NCBI GenBank assembly: GCA_002309675.1
Contig: DBXX01000039.1
Span: 623-8,947, forward strand
Length of the DNA stretch: 8,325 nt
Source: Lachnospiraceae bacterium UBA1201
GTDB taxonomy: Bacteria; Bacillota; Clostridia; Lachnospirales; Lachnospiraceae
Direction of reading: 5' to 3'
A program made the position numbers and the translations under genes. The notes under the pieces are model-generated. The model was not told the origin of the DNA and did no database searches. It saw only the letters and a list, made by a program, of their open reading frames with translations. Shown piece by piece: positions 1-5,498 of the stretch. Numbering within the stretch: position 1 is the stretch's first letter; every line of letters starts with the position of its first letter.

Positions 1-1034
1 GAGACCGTTGTATCGCCGTCTTTGAACGTGACCGTATATGTATTCGCCGCCCAGTGCGCATACAATACCTGATTGGCCGTGATCTTAACTTTTGTCGATG
101 CGGTCACCTGACTTCCACCGCTTGCCGCTGTATACCAGCCGGTAAATGTATAGCCGGTTTTTTGAGGATTAACCAATGTCCCGTAAGTACCATCATAGAT
201 TACGGTTTTCGAAGAAACCGTACTACCTCCCTGGCTGTTAAAGGACACCGTAAAAGTCTTCGGCGACCAACGTGCATACAGCGTATGATTCGCTGTTTGC
301 TGCATTTTTGTGGTCTCTGTAACCTGACTTCCGCCACTCTTTGCTGTGAACCAGCCTGCGAAATTATAGCCGGTCCGGGTCGGGTTATCGACTTTTCCGT
401 AGTTACTTCCATACGCGATAGACCGGGTATAATTCGAACCGGATCCCCCATTCTTATCGTAAGTAACCGTAACGCTGGAACTCTGCGTGATCTTGTATGT
501 GGTAAAGATCGTGGAGCCTTCCTTTACGTACACATAACCGGTTCTGGTGCTTCCTGTCGTGTTAGCTGAATAATCGATGCGGAAATTATAGTCGTTCGGA
601 CGATAAATCGTGATCCAGTTTCCGCTGACAGAAATCGACTGGTTCGAATTCTTACCATAGGTCGATGTACTTCCTTTTGCTATACCGACACTGAGGTTCG
701 TGGAACCCGGCTGGATTATCGTATACGTGGTGACAACCGATCCCTGTCTCTTCACGTATACATAGCCAATACGTCCCTTTCCGGTCGAGTTGCTTGATGC
801 TTTGATCGTAAATGCGGATGGCGATGATGTACTGATCGTGATCCATCCATGACTACTTTCAAGTGAAAACGAAGGATCCCTGGAATAAGTTGAACTGCTT
901 CCTCCGCTTTGCGGCAGTGTCACAGTGTAGTTTGATGCTGCGTCAATCCTCTTTACGCCGAATACAGTCAACGCAAAGACTATCACTACCAACACGGGCA
1001 CGAAAGCTCTTCTTAGAGCGTTTGTTTGCTTCAT
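1..1034 (-). CDS. Secreted surface protein with BACON-like domains and InlB B repeats (partial, runs off left edge)
   Basis: This reading frame is open from ATG at 1034 to the window edge: 344 codons without a stop, 3' end missing. The start has an AGGAGGA ribosome site (1041-1047) six bases upstream. Residues 1-33 form a signal peptide: Lys/Arg-containing n-region, hydrophobic core at about 11-27, likely cleavage after Ala33. Two repeats of about 75 residues follow (about 35-110 and 113-185). Each has a GWITI or NWITI strand, a GYVYVK strand and a final T-Y-x-I-x-Q strand, which resembles BACON-type Ig-like domains. From about 188 come Listeria-Bacteroides/InlB B-type repeats of about 72 residues (188-260, 261-333, and a third beginning at 333), with the signatures GYNFAGWFTA and GYTFTGWYTA and ends LYARW and LYAHW. 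Such repeats are common in Gram-positive adhesins and surface proteins. The ligand and any C-terminal anchor lie outside the window. Domain assignment is by eye; a secreted repeat protein is near certain. Confidence 0.88.
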   Translation of the reverse strand, partial: MKQTNALRRAFVPVLVVIVFALTVFGVKRIDAASNYTVTLPQSGGSSSTYSRDPSFSLESSHGWITISTSSPSAFTIKASSNSTGKGRIGYVYVKRQGSVVTTYTIIQPGSTNLSVGIAKGSTSTYGKNSNQSISVSGNWITIYRPNDYNFRIDYSANTTGSTRTGYVYVKEGSTIFTTYKITQSSSVTVTYDKNGGSGSNYTRSIAYGSNYGKVDNPTRTGYNFAGWFTAKSGGSQVTETTKMQQTANHTLYARWSPKTFTVSFNSQGGSTVSSKTVIYDGTYGTLVNPQKTGYTFTGWYTAASGGSQVTASTKVKITANQVLYAHWAANTYTVTFKDGDTTV

Positions 1035-1063
1035 TTCTTTTCCTCCTAAATAAATTACTATCT

Positions 1064-1119
1064 TTATGTTTCCGTTCCGCTCTGAAACATAATATAATAA
1101 CGCGCCTATGCGCATTATT
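1064..1119 (-). promoter_or_regulatory. Two tandem hairpins in the leader of the surface-protein gene
   Basis: Two stem-loops lie just upstream of the ribosome site at 1041-1047. The proximal one pairs 1064-1072 with 1084-1092: nine perfect pairs (TTATGTTTC with GAAACATAA) around an 11-nt loop. The distal one pairs 1096-1105 with 1110-1119: ten pairs including one G-T pair, with a 4-nt loop. The G-T pair is a wobble in the minus-strand transcript and a C-A mismatch in the plus-strand one, so the hairpin fits minus-strand RNA. Neither is followed by a U tract, so they are not simple terminators. They may stabilise the mRNA or control translation; that role is inferred. Confidence 0.5.
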
Positions 1120-1256
1120 TTCCAACTCAGTGCTTCCTCTTTTAGGGGTCTAGCGCACACACAGGGGATTTCCTGTTTCTCGTAACTTGTTTTGCCTGCC
1201 ATAAATACCTGAAATTGGCAATTTGATAAGCTAAACCTTAACCGAATCGCTAGAAG

Positions 1257-1285
1257 CTATCGTTTTCGTTACATTTACAGGTTCA
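1257..1285 (-). promoter_or_regulatory. Possible ECF-type promoter for the surface-protein gene (weak)
   Basis: On the minus strand TGAACC (1280-1285) is followed after 17 bases by CGATAG (1257-1262). This resembles the TGAAAC-N16-CGT pattern of Firmicute ECF sigma promoters. I found no good TTGACA/TATAAT pair in the same gap; the best is TTATCA-N16-TATTTA. If real, the transcript would have a leader of about 210 nt holding the hairpins at 1064-1119. A single match this short can arise by chance. Confidence 0.22.
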
Positions 1286-1426
1286 TCTATCAAGTCGTTT
1301 TTATCTCTTTTTCCCCAGGGAAGCAGCCCTGCCTATCTATATATTCCCAAAACAGGGTATAAACCTTACACTCTTTTTTCAAAAAAAATGAAGGGAGTTG
1401 AATTTCTTTGAAGTTTCCCAAAACAC

Positions 1427-1476
1427 AACAACATCGCCGGGCAGGTACCATTAAGTACCTGCCCGGCGATGTTGTT
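1427..1476 (-). terminator. Terminator of the sigma/LRR operon: 22-bp perfect hairpin
   Basis: Positions 1427-1448 and 1455-1476 are perfect reverse complements (22 pairs) around a 6-nt loop (CATTAA on the plus strand). On the minus strand the stem is followed by a T-rich tail, TTGTGTTTTG. It begins about 50 bp after the LRR gene's stop and separates that unit from the surface-protein gene downstream on the same strand. The stem is unusually long for an intrinsic terminator and the U tract is interrupted, so RNA processing or a second role is possible. Confidence 0.75.
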
Positions 1477-1527
1477 TATTATGATGTTGGTTCGCTATAT
1501 ACACGGCGAATGATGAATAAAGGGAAA

Positions 1528-2985
1528 TTACGGTTCTTCGTTTTCCCCTGCGACGATCGTAACATCTTCACGTGCTCCGAACAGGACCGTATCCAAACCG
1601 ATTCCGAGAGTGATCAGGTTCGGACAGTTGCTGACATCCAGCTGCGAAACGTTTTTGTCACACCATAGACTTTCCAGTTTCGTGTTCTGTTCGAGATTCA
1701 GGCTTGTCAGTATATTATTATCGCACTCCAGTTCTTTCAGTTCTGTAGAACCGCTTACGTCCAGAGCCGATATCTTATTATCATTACACGTAAGTCTCGT
1801 CAGCGCCGGAGTGTTTGACAGAAGCAATTCCTCTAATACGTTAAATTCACACGACAGGCGTTCAAGAAGAGGATGCTCCGATACATCGAGTTTTTTCAAT
1901 TTATTATTCGTACAGATCAATCTCTTCAAATTCGGGGTGTCTGCTATATCCAGCAATTTGATCTGATTGACACTGCAATCTACTGACTCCAGACGTGATA
2001 GTTTCGACAGCAGCAGAGTTTGCAGGTTATTGTCGCCACACAACAATTTTGCCAAGTTCGGGTTATTCGCCAGGTTTAATACCGATATGTTGTTTTTGGA
2101 AACGTTCAATTCTCTCAGTTTTGCGTTTTGCGATATGTCCAGCTTAGTTAATTTATTAGCCGAGCAATTCAACGCGTCCATTTTCGGATTTTGACTCACG
2201 TCCAATTCTTCTATCAGGTTCTCTTGACATTCCAGACAGAATAATTCCGGGTTCTTTGACACATCCAGTTGAACCAAATCATTGCCATTGCAATAGATAC
2301 TCTGTAGATTTGGATTGTGGGACACATCTAAAGACGTCAATTTATTATTGCTGCAACTCAGGATCTTCAGGGAAGGAAAGAACTCCAGCCCCTTCATGTC
2401 CTCAATCGCATGCCCCTCGACGAAGATTTCGGTCGCCTCACTTATTTCCAAATAATTCAGGGTATTATCCTTATCTTTATCGAAACTGAACGCGACATAT
2501 CTCCGAAAGTCCGGATCCGGGAAATGCTCCTCGTCGATCTCGATTTGACCTACATACACGATCTGTGGTTCTTCCTCTTCCGTTGAAGCAGTTTCTTCCT
2601 GAGTAGTCGTTTCTTCTATTGTATCCGTCGTAGAGGTGATGTCATCTCTTATCCACCTCGGCCTCCACAAAAATACGAACAGCAAAAGTGCTGCCGCGAT
2701 CAGGGCAATGCTTGCCGCGATTCGCACGTATACGATCGTACTACGTTTATCGGCCGTCTCAACATCGGTCTCATCTTCTACATCGAAGTCTATCGGATCG
2801 TCGGAGAACAGATTTGCGACAGCACGCTTCCTCTGTTCCTTTATTTCCTCGGGGTTCGGTTTATCGAATTCCGTACCCTCCAACTGTTTCAGCTCTTTCT
2901 TCGTATATTCCGCTTCGGCAACAAACTTATCTTCCATCTGCCCGAGCTCATGCAACAGATGGATCTGCTCTTTTTCTCTATTCAT
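1528..2985 (-). CDS. Single-pass membrane protein with EF-hand and InlJ-like Cys-LRR domain; putative anti-sigma/sensor
   Basis: The protein is 485 aa. I chose ATG 2985 because it overlaps the sigma gene's TGA in an ATGA junction and has a G-rich ribosome site; the frame stays open upstream to 3111, but that part lies inside the sigma gene. Residues 1-83 are charged and probably cytoplasmic. They include LGQMEDKFVAEAEY, similar to the short motif at the N-terminus of many clostridial ECF-partner proteins. One membrane segment follows (about 84-107), then a Thr/Glu-rich stalk (about 115-140). An EF-hand-type loop has acidic or polar ligands at 169, 171, 173, 175, 177 and 180. Twelve leucine-rich repeats of 21 residues span 206-456, most with LxCxxN then LDVSxNP, the Cys-ladder type known from Listeria InlJ. 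There is no LPXTG. The inferred role is to hold the sigma factor at the membrane and sense an extracellular ligand through the LRR face. No experiment is known to me. Confidence 0.85.
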   Translation of the reverse strand: MNREKEQIHLLHELGQMEDKFVAEAEYTKKELKQLEGTEFDKPNPEEIKEQRKRAVANLFSDDPIDFDVEDETDVETADKRSTIVYVRIAASIALIAAALLLFVFLWRPRWIRDDITSTTDTIEETTTQEETASTEEEEPQIVYVGQIEIDEEHFPDPDFRRYVAFSFDKDKDNTLNYLEISEATEIFVEGHAIEDMKGLEFFPSLKILSCSNNKLTSLDVSHNPNLQSIYCNGNDLVQLDVSKNPELFCLECQENLIEELDVSQNPKMDALNCSANKLTKLDISQNAKLRELNVSKNNISVLNLANNPNLAKLLCGDNNLQTLLLSKLSRLESVDCSVNQIKLLDIADTPNLKRLICTNNKLKKLDVSEHPLLERLSCEFNVLEELLLSNTPALTRLTCNDNKISALDVSGSTELKELECDNNILTSLNLEQNTKLESLWCDKNVSQLDVSNCPNLITLGIGLDTVLFGAREDVTIVAGENEEP

Positions 2986-3551
2986 AGAACGACCCCCGCC
3001 TTCTCCAACGCCTCCTTCAGTTTCGCTCTGGAACGTGACAAATTCGTCATTACATTGCCCTCTGTCATGGACAATGCCTTTGCGATTTCCTTCACCGAGC
3101 TCATGTACCAATATCGGCGCACGAAAATACGCCGGTTTTGTTTGGATAATCCGGCCAGAAAGGCATTGATCACTTCACGTATCACCAGGCTGTCTTCGAT
3201 CTGTTCTGATTTTCGGGCGGCTTCATCCGCGAGGCATTCCGCGAGCTCTTCGATCGCCACTTCTGGCTCCCCGCCACCGCGCTTAAGCGCGTGCTCTTTT
3301 TCCCAGCGTCGCAGCGAAAGGTTACGCGTGATCTTTCCCAGAAAAATCTTCAGCGGGTTCGGCCGCTTCGGAGGGATGATGTTCCAACTGGTATATAAGG
3401 TATCGTTGAAACACTCCTTCGCCGTCTCCACATCTCTCACGATATTCAGCGCAACTGTCTTGCAGTAGTTTCCGTACTTATCCGAAGTTTCCAGCAGCGC
3501 CCTCTCATCGCGTTTAAAAAACAACTCAATGATCCCCTCATCCTGCATCAT
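2982..3551 (-). CDS. ECF-type sigma-70 family RNA polymerase sigma factor
   Basis: The protein is 189 aa, the usual size for group 4 (ECF) sigma factors. Region 2 spans about 6-85, with the helix around NIVRDVETAKECFNDTLY and the conserved stretch IPPKRPNPLKIFLGKITRN. A charged linker of about 35 residues follows. Region 4 spans about 123-182, and its helix-turn-helix is at 151-179 (SSVKEIAKALSMTEGNVMTN). Regions 1.1 and 3 are absent. It should redirect core RNA polymerase to a dedicated promoter set. An AGGA site lies nine bases before ATG 3551; the Met at the second codon is a less likely start. Its stop overlaps the start of the LRR membrane protein by 4 bp, implying translational coupling and, by analogy with other ECF loci, a sigma/anti-sigma pair. 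The stimulus and regulon are unknown; the surface-protein gene just downstream is one candidate target. Confidence 0.93.
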   Translation of the reverse strand: MMQDEGIIELFFKRDERALLETSDKYGNYCKTVALNIVRDVETAKECFNDTLYTSWNIIPPKRPNPLKIFLGKITRNLSLRRWEKEHALKRGGGEPEVAIEELAECLADEAARKSEQIEDSLVIREVINAFLAGLSKQNRRIFVRRYWYMSSVKEIAKALSMTEGNVMTNLSRSRAKLKEALEKAGVVL

Positions 3552-3665
3552 TTTCGTAATTCCTATTCTTGTTACTAAAACATAACTACACGATCAGTCC
3601 TCTGGGCAATACAGCCAGAAGAATGAACGGCATATTCTTTTATCGTTCTTTTTGCACACGCCTTG

Positions 3666-3694
3666 ATTATAACACGGGAGTTTCACTTTCACAA
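3666..3694 (-). promoter_or_regulatory. Sigma-A type promoter of the sigma/LRR operon
   Basis: On the minus strand TTGTGA (3689-3694) is followed after exactly 17 bases by a perfect TATAAT (3666-3671). The start would be near 3659, giving a leader of about 107 nt before ATG 3551. The operon would then be transcribed by the housekeeping polymerase; I do not see a clear extra ECF-type promoter that would imply autoregulation. Confidence 0.7.
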
Positions 3695-3739
3695 GGTTTC
3701 GCAGAGAAAAAGAACCGGCCCCATTGTCACATCCCCGCG

Positions 3740-4035
3740 CTGCCACGGAGTGGTTCCTTCGCGGTGGTACGATCTCGACCGGCATATGAACGAGCTGTAG
3801 AAAAACACTGCGAGTGAAATGTCGGATGAGGGGAGAAACGCGATTATCCGAAATCGCGTTTCGCGCGAGTTGAGGGCGTTTTCGCGCCCGGTGGGAACCG
3901 GGTGCTATCAAGAAAACGGCCTCAATCGAAGCGGGCCCCCTCAGATCCGACATAGAACGAGCAGAATGTTTTTCACAGCAAGTGAATTGTCCGGGAGAGA
4001 TCGTACCACCGCGAAAACAAAGCCACCCGTGGCAG
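3740..4035 (+). ncRNA. Large structured RNA candidate (about 296 nt), family not recognised
   Basis: The gap between fba and the sigma promoter is almost wholly self-complementary. From outside in: 3740-3748 pairs with 4027-4035 and 3750-3753 with 4023-4026. Then 3758-3776 pairs with 3997-4015 (19 perfect pairs), followed by a GA/GA tandem (3777-3778, 3995-3996) and CCGG (3779-3782) with CCGG (3991-3994). Next, 3794-3798 and 3800-3807 pair with 3975-3979 and 3967-3974, 3808-3811 with 3961-3964, 3819-3827 with 3945-3953, and 3828-3833 with 3937-3942. Two arms fill the centre: a hairpin 3835-3845/3852-3862, and a compound arm 3869-3883/3912-3926 topped by 3884-3892/3897-3905 with a GNRA loop, GGGA. 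The plus strand is preferred because the G-T pairs (3869-3926, 3886-3903) are wobbles there and C-A mismatches on the other strand, and because GNRA, GA tandem and purine-rich loops fall on it. It lacks the signatures of SRP RNA, RNase P, tmRNA or 6S RNA that I know. I found no convincing plus-strand promoter. A long-inverted-repeat DNA element is the alternative. Confidence 0.6.
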
Positions 4036-4050
4036 GAGGCAAGGTCATGC

Positions 4051-4086
4051 AAAAAGGCCCCGGCGCTGCTTACGCAGGCCGGGGCC
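4051..4086 (-). terminator. Terminator of fba, possibly shared with the structured RNA
   Basis: On the minus strand a GC-rich hairpin (GGCCCCGGC with GCCGGGGCC, inner CTGC/GCAG stem, loop GTAA, one bulged C; 4056-4086) is followed by TTTTT (4051-4055). It starts 33 bp after the fba stop. On the plus strand the same hairpin is followed by GTTATTTATC, so it could also end transcription of the structured RNA whose right end is at 4035. Confidence 0.9.
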
Positions 4087-4119
4087 GTTATTTATCGCGG
4101 GCGAAACACCCTGAATTAA

Positions 4120-4989
4120 TTAGTCGTTAGCCTTGCCGACAGAACCGAAGAGTTCCATCTTCTCCTTAACGGTTGCCTTGATCGCCTCAGCGCCCGGAGC
4201 CAGAAGCTTACGAGGATCGAAGCCCTTACCCTGAAGGTCCTTACCAGCTTCGATGTACTTACGGGTAGCTTCCTGGAATGCCCACTGGCACTCGGTGTTA
4301 ACATTGACCTTAGCAACGCCCATGGAAACGGCCTTCTTAACCTGGTCAGCCGGGATACCTGTACCACCGTGCAGAACGAGCGGCATATCGCCTACCTGCT
4401 CCTTGATCGCTGCAAGGGTCTCGAAAGAAAGACCTGCCCAGTTATCCGGGTACTTACCGTGGATGTTACCGATACCTGCAGCCAGCATGGAAACGCCGAG
4501 GTCAGCAACCTGCTTGCACTCGTTCGGGTCAGCGCACTCGCCGGCACCGATAACGCCGTCTTCCTCACCGCCGATGGAGCCTACCTCTGCCTCGAGGGAG
4601 AGTCCCAGGTGCTCACAAACTGCAACCAGTTCCTTCGTCTTAGCGAGGTTCTCTTCGATCGGAAGGGAAGAACCGTCGAACATGATGGAGGAGAAACCTG
4701 CCTTGATGCACTTGTAGCAGCCTTCGTAGGTACCGTGATCCAGGTGCAGAGCTACCGGAACGGTGATGTTCAGTTCCTCGATCATAGCCTTTACCATAGC
4801 GGCTACGGTCTTGAAACCGGTCATATACTTACCTGCGCCCTCAGATACACCGAGGATAACAGGAGACTGACACTCCTGAGCGGTAAGAAGGATGGACTTC
4901 GTCCACTCCAGATTGTTGATGTTGAACTGGCCAACAGCATAGTGGCCCGCTCTTGCCTTTTGCAGCATTTCCTTAGCGGATACTAACAT
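4120..4989 (-). CDS. fba: Class II fructose-1,6-bisphosphate aldolase
   Basis: The 289-aa cytoplasmic enzyme cleaves fructose-1,6-bisphosphate to dihydroxyacetone phosphate and glyceraldehyde-3-phosphate, and runs the reverse reaction in gluconeogenesis. It uses a divalent metal, usually zinc. Family signatures are present: HLDHG with the probable catalytic Asp84 and metal ligand His85, IMFDGSSLP (102-110), the acidic EAEVGSIGGEEDG stretch (133-145), metal ligands His177 in GNIHGKYP and His207 in VLHGGTGIP, and the phosphate-binding segment KVNVNTE (227-233). The length matches the short class II (FbaA/Fba) proteins of Firmicutes. A GGAGGT ribosome site (4997-5002) precedes ATG 4989. It is a single-gene unit with its own promoter region and terminator. 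Related tagatose-bisphosphate aldolases (GatY/KbaY, AgaY) share this fold, but the absence of sugar-catabolism neighbours favours the glycolytic enzyme. Confidence 0.95.
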   Translation of the reverse strand: MLVSAKEMLQKARAGHYAVGQFNINNLEWTKSILLTAQECQSPVILGVSEGAGKYMTGFKTVAAMVKAMIEELNITVPVALHLDHGTYEGCYKCIKAGFSSIMFDGSSLPIEENLAKTKELVAVCEHLGLSLEAEVGSIGGEEDGVIGAGECADPNECKQVADLGVSMLAAGIGNIHGKYPDNWAGLSFETLAAIKEQVGDMPLVLHGGTGIPADQVKKAVSMGVAKVNVNTECQWAFQEATRKYIEAGKDLQGKGFDPRKLLAPGAEAIKATVKEKMELFGSVGKAND

Positions 4990-5005
4990 AATATATACCT
5001 CCGAT

Positions 5006-5059
5006 ACTATAACAATACAATACGTGCGTCACAAATAACGCAATCCGTCTCTCATTATA
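5006..5059 (-). promoter_or_regulatory. Candidate fba promoter elements
   Basis: Two candidates exist on the minus strand. A perfect TATAAT at 5054-5059 has only a poor -35 but would give a leader of about 57 nt. TTGTGA (5029-5034), 17 bases, TATAGT (5006-5011) is better matched, but it would start transcription at or inside the ribosome site at 4997-5002. I favour the upstream TATAAT; this needs 5'-end mapping. Confidence 0.4.
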
Positions 5060-5071
5060 ACGCATCGGAAA

Positions 5072-5113
5072 CGAAAAAGAAAGAGGGAAATTCCCTTTTT
5101 CGGAACTTCCCTC
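5072..5113 (-). terminator. Terminator of the feo operon
   Basis: On the minus strand a 12-pair stem with one G-T pair (5102-5113 with 5083-5094, loop GAAAAAG) is followed by the T-rich tail TTTCTTTTT (5072-5082). It lies about 20 bp after the stop of the small Cys-rich protein gene. Confidence 0.88.
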
Positions 5114-5133
5114 CCGCATTTTCCCTGATATTC

Positions 5134-5346
5134 TTAATTCTGAGGGGGTATCTGAGGCGGATCTTCACGCTTCGATCCGGCCTCATGGCACCTTCCGGCC
5201 CATGCACATCCTGCGCAATTTCCGCCGCAGGAGGTCTTCCCGGCTTTCCGGTCCCGGATCATCTTATATAGGACCAACCCCACGATCAGGATAAGGATCG
5301 CGGCCACCAGCATGGTGCCCCAATTGTTTTCCAACCAAAGAAGCAT
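5134..5346 (-). CDS. FeoB-associated Cys-rich membrane protein
   Basis: The 70-aa protein has one N-terminal membrane segment (about 11-28, LVAAILILIVGLVLYKMI), then a basic stretch and a Cys cluster C-G-G-N-C-A-G-C followed by a fourth Cys (AGRC). It ends in a Pro-rich polar tail. This pattern and its position after feoB match the small FeoB-associated Cys-rich family common in clostridia, which may handle Fe(II) or act in place of FeoC; its exact role is not established. I chose ATG 5346, which has GGAGG four bases upstream (a short spacing). The frame stays open to an ATG at 5427, but the extra 27 residues are hydrophilic, unlike the family, and would bury the membrane segment. The gap to feoB is 152 bp with no clear promoter or terminator, so it is probably co-transcribed. 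Confidence 0.85.
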   Translation of the reverse strand: MLLWLENNWGTMLVAAILILIVGLVLYKMIRDRKAGKTSCGGNCAGCAWAGRCHEAGSKREDPPQIPPQN

Positions 5347-5498
5347 GTTCCCTCCGTTCCGGCAGGCCCTCTGTGCGAACCTGCGGGCAATGTATAAATA
5401 CTCGGGTGTTTCGGTTCCTGCAAGCATCTCCCGGTGCCACGTGACCGCACGGGGATCCCGATAGTTTTAATGTTACCGACCTGTGCCTCGTTTCTCCC

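Larger units (their letters stand above)
1035..1426. other. Intergenic region upstream of the surface-protein gene
   Basis: This gene-free stretch separates the surface-protein start from the terminator of the sigma/LRR unit. It holds the ribosome site (1041-1047), the two leader hairpins (1064-1119) and the weak ECF-like promoter (1257-1285). On the minus strand it also has two short 5-bp stems, TGCCA/TGGCA near 1198-1220 and ACAGG/CCTGT near 1160-1176. I see no convincing coding sequence and no recognised riboswitch on either strand. Confidence 0.6.

Noticed and set aside
54..569. 171-aa plus-strand open frame at the left edge
   Set aside because: It is antisense to the surface protein, whose repeats read cleanly on the minus strand; no family match.
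1140..1260. c-di-GMP riboswitch in the surface-protein leader
   Set aside because: A GGCAAAAC stretch on the minus strand recalls the GEMM core, but the second conserved block (GACGCAAAGCC type) and the closing stem are missing.
1408..1668. 86-aa plus-strand open frame starting at a TTG
   Set aside because: It runs through the terminator hairpin and into the antisense of the LRR gene; the hairpin explains the unusual sequence.
2986..3111. N-terminal extension of the LRR protein by 42 residues
   Set aside because: The extension lies inside the sigma gene and is Gly/Glu-rich out-of-frame sequence; the ATGA junction at 2982-2985 is the natural start.
3672..3710. ECF-type autoregulatory promoter before the sigma gene
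   Set aside because: TGAAAC and CGTG occur, but at 18-19 bp spacing; the overlapping TTGTGA-N17-TATAAT is a better explanation.
3740..4035. Insertion sequence or MITE
   Set aside because: The arms are inverted repeats, but mismatches fall as symmetric purine-rich loops, G-T pairs favour one strand, and I see no flanking direct duplication. Not fully excluded without a genome search.
3594..4130. Open frames on both strands over the gap between fba and the sigma gene
   Set aside because: They cross the structured RNA, its long inverted arms and the fba terminator; composition is unlike the neighbouring proteins and there are no ribosome sites.
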